In this document: in pieces, positions 50,363-62,690 of the stretch
Layout of the letters: each line of letters begins with the position of its first letter
Numbering within the stretch: position 1 is the first letter of the stretch
DNA from: Symbiodinium natans
Taxonomy: Eukaryota > Sar > Dinophyceae > Suessiales > Symbiodiniaceae
Length of the DNA stretch: 64,000 nucleotides
NCBI GenBank assembly: GCA_905221605.1
Contig: CAJNDS010002380.1
Location: 90,001-154,000, forward strand
Direction of reading: 5' to 3'
Translations under genes and position numbers: made by a program
The notes under the pieces: model-generated
Databases searched by the model: none
Told to the model about the DNA's origin: nothing
The model's input: only the letters and a program-made list of their open reading frames with translations

Positions 50363-51324
50363 CCCCTTTTCCATCGTGCGATTGCACAGCATTAGGGCCA
50401 GGACATTTTTAATGTCCACGAGAGGATGCGTTCAAGCGCGCTTTTGTCATGGCCAAACCGCAATCATTTGCGCCGAACACAAGCTGTTTCATGTATTGAC
50501 TCTGAGACGATGTTGTTCTATTCTTTCCCATTTTCTGGAAAGAGAACATCACCATTGACCGACAGTATTTGTACCCCGAACATCCAATTTTGCGATATGT
50601 TTCTCAAGAATGGACTCATGCAAACGTTGGGTGACGCAATTCTTTTTATCAGAGCTCTACGTGCCTTGTACACTTAACCTTCTTCAAGATTTCATATGAA
50701 GTTCAACCGACAAACATAGTTAAGGAGGCAAGTCAGCTACGGGCTGTGGCGCACTACCACCCGGCAGCTTCTGTGAGAGGGTAAAGCCGAGCGTCAGCTC
50801 ACGAGAACCCTACATGTCACCACCAAAGGCTCCCGGGGCTGTGACCACAGAGTATTCGTAAGGCTTGCACGAAACATCGGAGATGGCAGAAAGAAAGACG
50901 CAGTACTCCGCTACTTGCCTGGAGATCTTTGAAAGATGTGTAGAAGTCCCGAGACAGGAATGGTTTCGGGATCAGGGCTGCACGCGGCTATCTGGCTCAA
51001 GAACCGGTTTGTCCAAGGAGCAGTCCACCACAAGCCTTTGAAGCCACCATCTCCCTGGGTCACGTGAATTCTAGGGAGCTGCAGCCTCACTAAGTATACG
51101 TCAGTTTCCTGGGTTCCAGTGTGGACCTGGGTAGGCCGCCAGGTGGTTTTGAGGGTTCTTGTGGTACAAGTCTGATCTCAGCATTGCCAGTGGGTTCAGG
51201 GTCTAGGGTTAGTTGTGCAGCCTGTTGCAAGTTGCAAGATGCAAACTCAGACTGCCGCTCCGTTTTTGTCAGGGCGAATGACGTAGGGTCCATAGGGTAC
51301 AGTTCAAGGGCCACGCCCGGTAAG
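50363..51324. other. No gene recognised
   Basis: Downstream of the reductase stop; AT-richer to about 50720 (likely 3'UTR), then unique DNA with no recognisable exon before 51325. Confidence 0.35.
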
Positions 51325-51420
51325 CCGCGATATTTCCGCGCCTGGTGTGGCCGCCAGAATGCCGGGAGACCCAAGGGTGTGTCGCCCGAACTCTGGAAAT
51401 GGGCTCGGGGGCTTATTGAG
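51325..51420 (+). CDS. Candidate internal exon, gene unknown
   Basis: Bounded by TAAG and GTTCAG, 32 codons in phase 0 to 0, reading RYFRAWCGRQNAGRPKG and SPELWKWARGLIE. The composition is clearly protein-like. It could belong to the 5' part of the cyclophilin gene or to another gene. A MITE begins 11 nt into the following intron. Confidence 0.4.
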
Positions 51421-51431
51421 GTTCAGAATTG

Positions 51432-51527
51432 GGATGTTCCCCCTTATACTTGCAGTCCTGAATAGGGATTATAGTACCCCCCCAATATAGTCTCTAGGAA
51501 GGACGGTTAGTAGAAGGGGGAACATCC
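51432..51527. mobile_element. 96-bp MITE, GGATGTTCCCCC family (copy 1)
   Basis: Left end GGATGTTCCCCCTTATACT and right end (complement) GGATGTTCCCCCTTCTACT match at 18 of 19; similarity continues to the AGTCCT/CGTCCT positions, giving termini of about 28 bp. The interior is GGGATTATAGTACCCCC. No coding capacity. Confidence 0.8.
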
Positions 51528-51748
51528 AAAGTTGAGAACGTGAACCAAACTTTAGAATTTGTCGGGTCAGTTCTTCGAGTTATGCTCCTTGGATTCCCGA
51601 AGCTGTAGCACGGGTTGCGGGTTTAGAAGGGGACGATACTTCGGAGAGTTTGGGTTAGGAGTTGTTACAACATAAACCCAAAGGAGTCGAAACTTCAGAG
51701 ATGACAAAAAGTTACACCTCGCACTTCACCTCAACATTGTTATATCTT

Positions 51749-51832
51749 GGAATGTTCCCCCCTATACTAACAGTCCTCAATCGGGATTATAGTACCTTAT
51801 TACAATCCTTATTAATGATTGTTAGTCTAAGG
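51749..51832. mobile_element. MITE, GGATGTTCCCCC family (copy 2)
   Basis: GGAATGTTCCCCCCTATACT, then CAGTCCTCAATCGGGATTATAGTACC as in copy 1; the right end is degenerate (TGATTGTTAGTCTAAGG). Confidence 0.65.
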
Positions 51833-51834
51833 AC

Positions 51835-53930
51835 AGAGAAGACTTGAGAAGGACGAAGGATTTTGCAGAGAAAGAACCGACCAAGCACAAGAACATCCCC
51901 AAACCCCGCATCTGCCAAAATATCCTGAAGGTCCTGAATCCTAATAAACCCTTGCGCCTTGGAACCCGCACCCTGAAAATCCCAAGAAAAGAGCCCTGTT
52001 CACTTCCTAAGCAAAAGCCCTGAATTGCACCTTCTTGTGCCACCGCCAAGCTCTTTCGATTGGGGGAGAGTCATCGGCCTTGCTTTTGTTACACTTCTTG
52101 GGCCCTCTTGAGGGGGCGTACGCCCTAAGCCCCACACCTCTGAGCCCTAAAGCTGCTGGACAGCCGAGACTCTGGCAGCAACATGACGGCCCGGATCGAA
52201 ACCAGCATGGGGCGCGCGGCCCGAGGGTCTTCAGGGGTTGTAAATGAGGCTTTGAAAGGGTTTTCAGGGGATGTTCGAGAGGGTTCGAACAGGGGTTCGA
52301 CGGGATTTCAGAGGGGTTTGTTGCAGGGCTCTTGATGTGGTCGCTCAAGGCCGCTAAAGGGATTAAACAACATTTCAGGGGGTCATGCAGGAGTTTCCGC
52401 TGCAGAGAGAGGAGCTGTTTGCAAGTAAGAGGCCATGTGTGGCGAGATGCTGACCCGAAGCGTCCTGCCCTGGATTGCCCAACCGCAAAGAATCCCTGTA
52501 TGCCGACAGTCCCCCCAGAGCAATACCCTGCCCATCCCCAACTCCTCCAGCAGCGAAGCGAAGGTCGTTGCGAATCAGGCTACATTACGCCAAGACGCAG
52601 GGATCTCGAAGGGGAAGGGGCTGGAGATGCAGTCTCCTTGAGGGTTTGGGGTTTAGGGTTTAGGGTTTATGGTTTAGGGTTTGGTCTTCGGGTGCAGGGA
52701 CATACACACAGGGCTTGAGGGTTCGGCACTGAGCTTTTGCCGATGGCAAAGGGCTGAAGGGTGTGCAGCCTTCAGCCTTCAGGGTCCGAGGCTTCCCGAG
52801 CTTTCCAGGGTTGGAAACGGCTTCCAGGACATTTCGGAGCCTGTGGCGATTTGGGACAAGGGGCCCTATAACCCTAAACCCTGAGCCCTGAACCCTAAAC
52901 CCCGAAGCTGCACAAGGGTCTTCGAGGCTGAAAGGGAACGTTTCCAACCTCCGCCGACTCTCGGACCCTCGATTCACTTTGTGGACTTGCAAAAACCAAT
53001 CTTATGAGACTCCTGTTTTTTTTTCATTTTTTCCGAGGCTTTCTCTCACCTCTTTCGGGGGCCGTTCCGAAGCTTGTAAATGTTAAAGCATCTCAGCTTC
53101 AGTGACAAACCCTTGCAGCCCCAAAACCCTGCGTCCCCAAGCCCTGAGACCTCCCCGAAGTCTTAAAGCTGGTTAGTAGGGAATGGGGGAATGCGGTACC
53201 CTACATAACCCCTTAAAGGGTATATATAGGGGCGGAGATAGGGGGTCCCACGCCTTCGGCGAATTGACCGGGGCGCCAGCTGCGCTGGCGAACCCTAAAC
53301 CCTAAACCCTAAACCCTAACCCTAAACCTTAAACCCTAAACCCTAAACCCTAGACCCTAAACCCTAAACCCTAAACCCTAAACCCTAAACCCTAAACCCT
53401 AGACCCGCCCGCCACCCCTCTCACCTCTGTTGGGTAGGCGGGCGCAGTCGAGCGCTCAGCGAGACCATGGCAGGCTCTGCTAGAGCTGCAGAGCCTGCCC
53501 ACTGCACCCCTGAGGGGTCGCCAAGCTTGGTCGCCAAGCATTGTCACTGTAGCCGGGAATCCTTTGCCTTTAAAAAGATCTGAGAAGCCCTGAAAACCCT
53601 GGGTGGGAAGGCCCCTGACAGGCCCTGAGAGGGGAGGCGTTTGGGAGGCGTTGGGAGGCCCTTGCGCGGCCCCGGGACCTCCCCGGGACAGGGCACCTCA
53701 TTCCCCCATTTCCTACTTGGAGGTTCATGGTACTTATTAACCAATTATCACTGTACTTATAACCCACTTAGAAGCCCCGTAAGCGCCCTGATATGATTAA
53801 AAGTACAGTTTGTGCAGTTACCCTAAACCCTGAGCCCTAAATCCTAAACTCTAAACCCTAAACCCCTTCAAGTACAGTTATAATTGATTAAGAAGTGGCC
53901 TGAACCTCCAGGTACTAGCAGTAAGAAGCT
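51835..53930. other. Intronic or intergenic, telomere-like repeats, no firm exon
   Basis: Contains TTTAGGG arrays (52645-52682), CCCTAAA arrays (52870-52905, 53289-53404) and unique DNA. Short possible exons (for example near 52810 and 52913) could not be tied to a gene. Confidence 0.4.
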
Positions 53931-53959
53931 TGAAAGCTCCCAAGGCCACTGACCAGCAG

Positions 53960-56900
53960 AAACTTCCTGGAGCTGGCCAAGTCTGGGTGAGCCCTGGGTC
54001 GGGGTTTCGGGTTTAGGGTTCAGGGTTTAGGATTTAGGGTTATAATCTATTTTTTCGGAGGGGCTCTGAAGCAATTAGTAGTCTGGTGTGTTGTTTGGCA
54101 TCGGGCTTGGTTAGGGTTTGGGCGAAGAGTTCAGGGTAAAGCAGCCTTGGCTTTCGGGAGAAAGCATGGAGGTGCAGCGGTTTCGGTTTCATTTCTGTCC
54201 TTTTTTTGGTTTAGCGGTTTAGGGTTTCAGGGTTTAGGGTGAAGCGCAGCGTGGCTGAGGCACCAAGATGTTATAATCTGAAGGATGCGGGCTCCAATAC
54301 CCAGAAACCCTAAACTTCAACCCGCCGCTTGAGATTGGGCAGCGGTTATGGCAAGGTACTACGATGGCTGCATCGTCCACCGGGTCGTCAAGGGCTTCAT
54401 GCGCCTTGGGGGAATCTATTGCGTGACCTTTGGGTTCGGAACCCTGAAGCCTCCTATGTTCTGGTCTTGATTTTTGGGTGGTACAAATAGCCTCTTATTT
54501 GATACCTGGGCCCTTAAGCCTTTGCTTGAAGGTTCGTGGAAAGTGAAAAGTTCTCTTAGTGCTACCCCCAAGTAAGGTTAGCACATGTTAGCACATGTTA
54601 ATGTCGTATCCTGATTAGTCTGGACCCCTCCAATAATGAAAAGTTTTCCAAAAATTATTCAGGAGACAAAAATTCGATTGCCCCCCCCCCCACAATAAAG
54701 TAAAGTTTTTCGGGCACGGAAGGCTGCGAACTGTGAGCTTTTAATTACTGAGCTTACCGGAGCTTTCCTGAGCTGAGCTCATCTGAGCTTACCTGAGCTT
54801 ACCTAAGTTTACCTGAGCTCTTACCTTTAGCTTTTATTACTGAGCTTACCTGAGCTTTCCTGAGCTTACCTGAGCTAAGCTCATCTGAGCTTACCTGAGC
54901 TTAATTACTTAAGAGGAGAGGGAGAGGAAGAGGAGAGGGAAGAGGAGCGAAGAGGAAATGAAGAGGAGCCGGTGGGGGGGGCCCGGGGCCGAAAATTAGT
55001 TTGGGGGGGTCCCTTTTTTTTGGTGACACTATTGCGGGGGTGGATTTAGTTTGGGGGGGGGGGGCCCCCCCACACTAATCAGGATACCACATTATAGAGT
55101 TTCCCCACCTTGTCAGAGGGAACCTCCAACCAGGCCAATAAAACACTAAGGTTCAGGGTTTGGGGTTTAGGGTTTAGGGGTTGGGGTTCAGCGTTTAGGG
55201 TTTGGGGTATGGTATCTCACCGTGCACCTCCAAGTAGGGTTCAGGAAGTTGGATGCCAGGATGCAGACTGGCGATCCGGACCCCAGCACTTCCAACGGCA
55301 GTGGTGGCGAGTCCCCGCCGACGCGTTTAGAGTTTTGGGGGTTAGGGTTTAGGGTTTACGGGTTGGGGTTTACGTTTTAGGGTTCGTGGCCCGCAAGCCC
55401 AGATTGCGTCCGGGGTTTGGTGCTAGATTGGGGTCTCCCAAAAGCCCTGCATACTTGTACGTTGAACGTCCGCTTTCTGTGTTGGTACTGTTTCACTTCG
55501 CCAGTGGTATTCCGTAAGAGCTGCAGATACGCAGCTACGCCAAGTTTCGCAAGGCTTTTGTCGGAGGCTTGGCTGGCGGTTTAAGTAGGGTTTGGCTTGG
55601 TGGGTCTTGGAGGTTCATTTCAAGCATCCTTGACCATGGACCCTCACCCTAAAAATATGGACTGCGTGCAGGTCCTCTTTAAACTCAAGGGCTTCGCTGT
55701 TCCCGGTGCTGAGAGGGGTGGCACCTAAGCCCGTTGACCCTTAGCCACCCACAGGTGGGTACGGGAGCCTGTTCTCTTCGGGACCTACTATAGGGGTCGG
55801 AATAATTACTAATAATACCTTGGTCCCAAATCCGTATTCCAATTATTAAGGCCCCTAGACTAGTCCCTTCCATAAGGTATTGCCCCTCCCTTGTCGCGTG
55901 CGTTCCACCAGCCTTCCAGGGAGGTTCCCAAGCAGGCCACTGCTTGTGCGGTTGTCCTGGCGTCAGCCAGATCACTCTTCAAGGACGCAGCTGCCCCGCT
56001 ATCCCTCGTAGTGGACGGCGTGGGGTGTGAGATGGTGTTCGGGCCATAACCGCCTTTCACGCATCACGATGTGAAACTCTCTTTCCCGCTCGCAGCTTCC
56101 CGCTCCATACCACAGAAAATCCACGTCCTGAAGTGTTGAAGCCCAAGCCCCGAACCGCAACCCAGGATTCCACTCAAGGGCTTGGGTGTCGTTCGTTTCG
56201 TTTTGGGGGGCTGGACCCTAAACCCCAAACCCTAAGCCCCCTAAACCCTAAAAACCCGCATGGAGCCGGGAGGTCCATCTATGGCCCAACTTTTCAGGAC
56301 GAGGCTGCCAGCTGGGTTGAGGGTTTAGGGTTTAGGGTCTAGGGTTTAGGGAGCTGGGTTTTGGTTTTGGATTGTCGGTTAACTCACAAGCCGTGGCAGT
56401 TCAGGGGCAATTGTAGGTTTAGGGCTTTGGGGTTGGGCAGCCTTAGGGTGAACCTAAACCCTAAGCTAGAATGGCGGCTGATGGAATCTCCTAAACGTTG
56501 GCAGCTCCCTCCCCCCCACGCTTTGTTCTTCCCAGAGGTCAGAAGTCCCAGTACATTATGGGGTTTCAGTTTGAGGGTCCCATGTTGGTTTCTTGCGGGC
56601 TTATTGGGGCTTCTTTTGGGCTCAGCGACTTGGGCGTACGTGGTGCAGAACTCTGGGGGGGTGTGGGGTCTAGGTTAGCACCTTTAGCCCTGAACAGCAC
56701 AAGCCGGTCTATATTTTGGCAGCAGAATCAGAAGAATGATTAAATTGCTGCGCTTGTGGTTGTGCTTCTTCTTTTTCTTCTCAGAGGCGTCGCCGTCGTA
56801 GATGATGAGGATGATGATGATGATGATCATTAGACTTCTTACCATGCCTATCGTTGTGACTATTGATTAATCATGATCGCCAATGCTATCCTTCGTATCG

Positions 56901-59900
56901 TTGTAACGCTAGGTTGGTGCAAGCAGGTAGAGTGCGCCTTGCGGTTTCGGGTGGTCGAGGAAAAAAGGAACCATGAGCCTTCCACCCAACCCTACAACCG
57001 TTGTTGATCCTTTTGAGGCCCTGAAGAAAGACCGTACTGGGACTTTCATGGGTACTCAAAAGCAAGGTTATAAGTAGTATCACTATGGTTCGAACCTTGC
57101 TTAGAATTCTGAGAACCGTACGTATAAGTACCCATCCCTAAACCCTAAACAGTAAACATAAACTTTCAAGTATTTGCAGATCGTCGCGAGCCTCTCCCAC
57201 GATCGATGTGGTGTTGTATCCATGGCAAATGCCCGGCAGCTCGGAACCCCTAATCCCGGAGGTAAGCCCCGAAGCCCCAAGCCTCAAAATCCCTAAACCC
57301 TAAACCCTAAACCCATTTAACCCTAAACCCATCTAAACCCTAAACTAGGCCCTGAACCCTTCAGGAGTTCAGGGTCTGAACGTTACATTGAATGCAGTCC
57401 TTTATATTTCATGTCTGCCTGCACCCAGCCGAAACAGCGATCTACGAAGCGTCGTACGAGAGCGTTGGAGTTTAGGGTTAAGGGGGTTGCTAGAATCAAC
57501 TGGAGGAGGGACCCTTATAAGGGACCTTTGGGGTCATTTAGGGGTTATTTGGGGGCTGCTGTTTCCTTTTTTTCGTGACGGTATAAGGTATATATGGGGG
57601 TTATGTAGGATAGAAGGGGTCCCTGCTTATACCCCTGAATGGAACTTGGCCTCGGATTGATAGGTGTTGGCGGGAACACATCATTGGGCTGTACCCTCCC
57701 ACTTGAATGCGCGGTTTTTTCGTGAGGAAGTTTGAAGCCCGACAGGCTGAGCCGGCTCAGCCAGTACATGACTCGTTGAAGATCCCTGCAGCGTCGCAGG
57801 GCTTGCTAACAAGGTGCAGCGATTTCAACCAGCAACTTCCTGTGTTTGAACCCTATTCCCGGGCACGGTCGGGGTCTATGACCAAACGCCGCAAGCCACA
57901 GAGCCTGAAGTTTGAGCTTCTTGGTCACTCGTTTTTTGTTTTGCCTTTTGCATCCCACCATGCACTGGGCGGACCCTTGATTTGGCTGGAAGGAGGTCAT
58001 TGACTTGGTTGGAGACATTGATCTCAACGGAGGAAAGCATGATGCCCCAGCGCTCAGGCTGGCTTCAACACAAACTCCTCCCAGTTCTTCATCACCTTCC
58101 AGGTGTGCAGCACCCAAAACAAGGACCTAAACAACTGAAGGTCTCATGCTGCAATGCTGCCTAAACCTTTTAGATTTTTCCGGGGCGTCGCCTGGGTAGT
58201 ACAATGACGAATGTGAAGACATGTCCTGTGGAGTAGCGGGCTCGGCTAAACAAGTTCTGCCGCTAGCAGTGCTGGTGTGGGAATCCGGAACTAAAGCAAC
58301 AAAAGTGGTCCTTGAATCCCCGGAGCCCGATCTGTTGGTCCTTGAAACACATTCTGCCTCTCAGCAGTAGCCTCAATCCCCCTAATCCCCCAAACCAGGG
58401 CCACCCGCGAGCAGGGGGGGGGGGGGGAAAGCCGCAAGGCGTGTGAGCACTTGGACGGCAAGCACACGATCTTCGGTCAAGTCGAGGCCAATGAAATTCT
58501 CAAGCGCGTCTTGGGGGCCAGAGATTCTCTGCACGCAGTCTGCACGTGAAGTGTGAGACGCTTTCAGCTGCAGGGCAAGACCCTTATGAGCCTGTGCCGC
58601 ATCTTTGTCATCTCTCCTTGTTGAAACATAGTAGTTCTGGAAAGCCCAAGTTCCAAACCCAACGACATGCCGGCCAGACAGGAGTCGGATCTCGCGACTT
58701 TGCGGGAGTTTGAGCTTGTGAAGGCGGGTGGCCCTGGCTCTGTGGTGAATGGTGAATGGGTTTGATAGCTTTTGGGCTTGGTGTGGGAAGTTTCGGAAAG
58801 GCTGGCATTCGCGCCTGCACCGGTCCTCGGTGAAACTCCGCAGCCTAAGGACTTCAAATTCCGAACGCTTAACCCCTCAACCCTAAACACCCTAAACTGT
58901 GAACCGTGCATGAGGGTGCAAGCAGGGTGAGACAGGAACCCAGGTCCGAGAACAAGCACCAAAGGGTATGGCTTCACAATGCCAAGCCACAATGACGTTT
59001 GAGGGGTTCGCATTGAAGTTTTGCTGCCTAGGGTTAAGGGTTTACTTGTTTTGGTCATCTGAACCCTAGGAGACTTGAACCTAAAGAGGCTGTAGCCGGG
59101 TGTAGCAGAGGATGTTTCTACACCCTAAACCCTAAACCCTTGGGTGTAGGGATGTCAGCTTGGCAAGGTGGGCAAGAGCGACCGGTGCAAGCCTCGACCC
59201 AGGGCCTCGCAGAGGTTTTTGGAGTTCGGGTTGTAGGACTTAGGGGTCTAGGGTTTAGGGTTCAGGGTTTTTAGGGTTAGGGTTTGGGGTTTGGGGTTTG
59301 GGGTTTGGGGTTTGGGGTTTGGGGTTTGGGGTTTGGGGTTTGGGGTTTGGGGTTTAGGGCAACATCGCATCACTGCCTCCAGAGCCCCTTCCCTAAGCCC
59401 TGAACCTCAAAGCCGAAACGCTAAGAAACTCCCGATGCGGCTTTGCTGCCCAACCATGCTCATGATGCTTCCTACGCATGGCTGTCATGAGCCATTTGAT
59501 GTCACTGTGGCCCTCCCCAATCACAAGCCTCAATCAAAAAGCATCTTGAGAGGTAGGCACATGATGCTGATGCTCATGTGTCTGGCCCGGCCAGACCGGA
59601 GTAGAGGTCCGGCCTCCGTAACAAGCTGTGTGGTGTACAGAGGCAGGCGGTGCCAACCCATGACGCCCATCCATGTTGATGATGCTCGCAAGTCTGACAG
59701 CCACATGCAATTGCTGCGCACGTGAGAACCCACAGTGGCTTGCCAGAGCGCAAAACTGAAAATCCCTAAGCCCGAAGCCCAGACCCTAAACCCTAAACCC
59801 TAAACCCTAAACCCTAAACCCTAAACCCTAAACCCTGAGCCCCATTCAAACTCCTGAGGCCATCCAAGCCGATCAAAGTGTTCGGCATCCACGTGGAAGA

Positions 59901-60814
59901 AGACCCCTGGCCTGCCCCCAAGCAGCTTGACGGGTTTTGCCATCATATGTATGTTGTTTGCCATCATATGTATGTATGTTGTATTGCGCGGGTCTCGGCC
60001 CAGACCCAAAAGCCCAAAAGCCCTAAACTCTTGACACAAAAACTTCAGCCCTCAACCCCAAACCCCAAACCCCAAACCCTAGACCCTAAACCCAAAACCC
60101 TAAACCTTTTTCAGGGCTGGCCAGCCGCTGCCTCCGGGTGCTGCCATTCCTGACAAGCCGCTGGTCAACGAGGACGACGCAGGGTTCAGGGTTTAGGTCT
60201 TAGGGTTTAGGGTTGAGGGACCAGCTTCTGCAGGGTTTCTTGCGAGGATTGGGTTGATTTTTCGCGGAGGGGAGCTTTTTCAGGGCCTTGACGCAGGTTT
60301 CGCAGGTGCCAGAACTGTTCTGAGGTGAGGTTATGGGGTCACAGTTCGAATCTTTTCGTTTCTTCTGCAGTACACCCAGCTTCTGCGGTTTAGGTCCGTC
60401 GGACGGCAGTTTCAGCGATGCTGTCTGCGACTTCGTGTGTTGCGATGCTTGGTTTCCGTAAACCCTAAGCCCCGTCTTGACCTTGTTTTGAAGCGGTCAG
60501 GGTTTAGGGTTAGAAGGGTCTAGTATTAAGGGGTTTAGTATGGTTTAGTGTTCAGGGGGTTCGGGACTCTGAGTTTGGATGGGTACGAGTGGGTTTTCGG
60601 TGGGTTTGGTTGGGTTTGACTTTGGTTTCGAAGGGGCCTGCAGTTCCCCTACTGGATAAAAGTCATGTGCCATAGGTACTTCCCCGACCACACCGCCTCT
60701 AGAGGAATCCTAGGACCACATTCCCACTATGCTGACATTGCCAAGCTGGCTCGCAGTTCCTCCTTTGAGTTGGCGCCGAAGCGCGCGGTGCAGCAGAAGC
60801 GCGCAGGGCACTAG
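53960..60814 (+). CDS. Cyclophilin-type peptidyl-prolyl cis-trans isomerase, at least 9 exons, 5' end missing
   Basis: Exons: about 53960-53986 (NFLELAKSG), 54356-54400 (YYDGCIVHRVVKGFM; GC donor), 55260-about 55324 (MQTGDP and NGSGGES), about 56258-56315 (GRSIYGPTFQDEAASW), about 58058-58102 (AGFNTNSSQFFITFQ), 58439-58545 (ACEHLDGKHTIFGQV), 59859-59933 (PIKVFGIHVEEDPW), 60115-60183 (PLPPGAAIPDKPLVNEDDA) and 60676-60814 (YFPDHTASRG to KRAVQQKRAGH, TAG). Phases agree at six of the eight junctions checked. FHR is VHR here; the QFF core and the HLDGKHTIFG loop resemble nuclear/spliceosomal cyclophilins. A KHDAPA segment at 58035 is out of frame with AGFNTN, 23 nt on, so about 14 residues (normally ending SMAN) are missing: a deletion, an unseen exon or a pseudogene. 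It catalyses proline isomerisation if intact. Confidence 0.78.
55780..55867. mobile_element. 88-bp inverted-repeat element in a cyclophilin intron
   Basis: Ends GGGACCTACTATAGGGG and, in complement, GGGACTAGTCTAGGGGC; the interior GGAATAATTACTAATAAT is also nearly self-complementary with TCCAATTATTAAGG. No coding capacity. Confidence 0.55.
57508..57623. mobile_element. ~116-bp inverted-repeat element in a cyclophilin intron
   Basis: Ends GGGACCCTTATAAGG and (complement) GGGACCCCTTCTATCC. An internal GGGGGTTATGTAGG occurs in complement at 53200-53215, suggesting a related copy there. Confidence 0.45.
59283..59358 (+). repeat. (TTTGGGG)n array, ~11 units
   Basis: A pure TTTGGGG heptamer run, a one-base variant of the TTTAGGG unit just before it (59245-59282). 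Confidence 0.95.
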
Positions 60815-61750
60815 CAAAAAAAAAACCTTAGCAGTTTAGAGGTTTCAAGTGTAGAGAGCATAGGGTTTAGAGGGTTTAGGGTCTAGGGTTTACCCTAAAA
60901 CCCCAAACCCAAAACCCCCCGAACTGGCGGCCAGGACAAGCAGTGCGCTATGCAGTAGATGCTGTGCGGCCTGGTGCTCTGCACCAGTGGGCTTGAAGGA
61001 ATGTCCTTAGGGGTGAAGGCCTGAGGGTTGAGGTCTTAGGGTTTGCGCTTAGATGGGTGGGAGCGCTTTGCAGGTTCTGTGAGTCACAAATCCGAAGCCC
61101 TAAGCCCCACATAGACTTGCCAGTGCTAGCACGATGCAGCGTTTAGGGTTTCGGGTTTAGGGTTTAGGGAGGGGCCAGGGAGTGGTTCTTCCGACGGGGG
61201 GTCTTTCGGGACCTTCTTGGAGGTTCTGGGTGGTAAGGAGGGTGTTCTGCCTGTGTGAAGCCTCAACCCTCAACCCTACAACCCAAAACCCTGAACTCTC
61301 GAAACCCTAAACCCTAAACCCCAAAGCCTAAACCCTAAACCCTAAACCCTGAACCTAAAAACCCTCAACCCTAAAACCCTCAACCCAACACCTTTTAACC
61401 GCTACACCACCTTCAAGTTCAGGCACTGCGGTCCGCTGGGGTCTCTCTCTTGCCCAGCTTCCACCTTCGCTTAGCTTACCTCAGACCCTAGGGTTTAGGG
61501 TTTAGGGTTTGGGGGTTTACTTAGGGGGTTTAGCGGGTTTAGGGAGACTCAGGGCCTCTTGCACAACGTAGCCACCCCCACTTTTCCGACCGGAGAGCGA
61601 AGCAGCTGAGTAAGGAACGGGGGATGTCTGGGCCCCCCGTAAAGGGGCAACCTTCACGCGAGCCGTGATTTTTTTAAGGGCACAGACATGAAGCGAGACC
61701 TGGCGCAGCCCCTTTTTCCACGAAGAAGGTTCGTCAGCAAGAAGGGCTCG
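60815..61750. other. 3' of the cyclophilin gene, no firm gene
   Basis: Directly after the stop is a 9-A run, then TTTAGGG and CCCTAAA arrays (60870-60920, 61140-61165, 61300-61380, 61490-61540). No exon can be supported. Confidence 0.4.
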
Positions 61751-61756
61751 GAAACC

Positions 61757-61794
61757 CCCCCATTAAGGACTGTTAGTATAAGGGGGAACATCCC
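61757..61794. mobile_element. Half MITE, GGATGTTCCCCC family (copy 4)
   Basis: Right terminus only: AAGGACTGTTAGTATAAGGG followed by GGAACATCCC. No matching left end nearby. Confidence 0.5.
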
Positions 61795-62690
61795 AGCCTA
61801 AACCCTAAACCCTATCCCCTAAACCCTAAACCCTAAACCCTGAACCCCAAACCCTAAACCCTAAACCCTAAACCCTAAACCCTAAACCCTAAGCCCTAAG
61901 CCCTAAGCCCTAAACCCTGAACCCTAAGCCGCAGAAGTTTGAAGGAGCCCTCCTTGTTGAAGCAGCGACGTAGATTTTGAAGCCTGGTGAGAAGATCCGG
62001 GCGTGCCCTACAGCAAGCCGAAGCCCTGAAAGCCCTAAACCCTAAACCCTAAATCCTAAACCCTAAACCCTAAACCCTAAACCCTAAACCCTAAACCCAA
62101 AAACCCAAACCCCGAAAGTGCGAGAGCGTTGAGCCATTCACCAACCAAGCTGTCCTGAGCCCGGACACGAGATGAGGGCCCTTGAGCCCCCTATTCCTAA
62201 ACCTTAGACACTAAACCCTAAACCCTAAAAGTTAGTTTTTACAAGCCCCCCCGAAGTAGGGCCTGAACCCTGTCCTTTAATTTTCTGTCAGCGCAAGCTC
62301 GGAAAGAAGTAGGAAGACCTGGCTGGTGCGTTTAAGGTTTAGATTTTCGGGTTTAGGGTCTTCACGTAGTGGCGCGGGAAATTGTAGCACGGGAGGGGGG
62401 GGGGGTCTGCCACCTGATCGGCATTCGTTGTTTGTCGTGTTGGAAGAATCAAGTCCGCAAGATGCCTAGTCCCTCGAAACCTCAGCAAAATACCCTCACT
62501 CTTAAAACAACGCTCAGGCGACCTTGAAATCTCTCAATCGAACTAGGGGCACCACGAGTAAACCTTAAAAAGGGGGAGTACTGTGAGCGACCATGCGAAC
62601 CCCGAACCCTACACCCTAAACCCCAAGCCCAAAGCCCCAAAGCTGAACTTCGTCGAGTGCGGCAGGCAGGAAGTTTTGGGGTTTAGGTTG
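61795..62690. other. CCCTAAA arrays and unique DNA, no gene
   Basis: Long CCCTAAA runs at 61797-61930 and 62035-62100. A possible acceptor at about 62290 (TTTTCTGTCAG) leads to a very short frame with a stop; not supportable. Confidence 0.4.

Noticed and set aside
57980-58035. EF-hand-like reading (DIDLNGG) just before the cyclophilin exon
   Set aside because: Only half a loop, no second hand, and it overlaps the expected intron/exon boundary of the cyclophilin gene.
60340-60350. tRNA B-box-like GTTCGAATC
   Set aside because: No matching A box or cloverleaf arms could be drawn around it.
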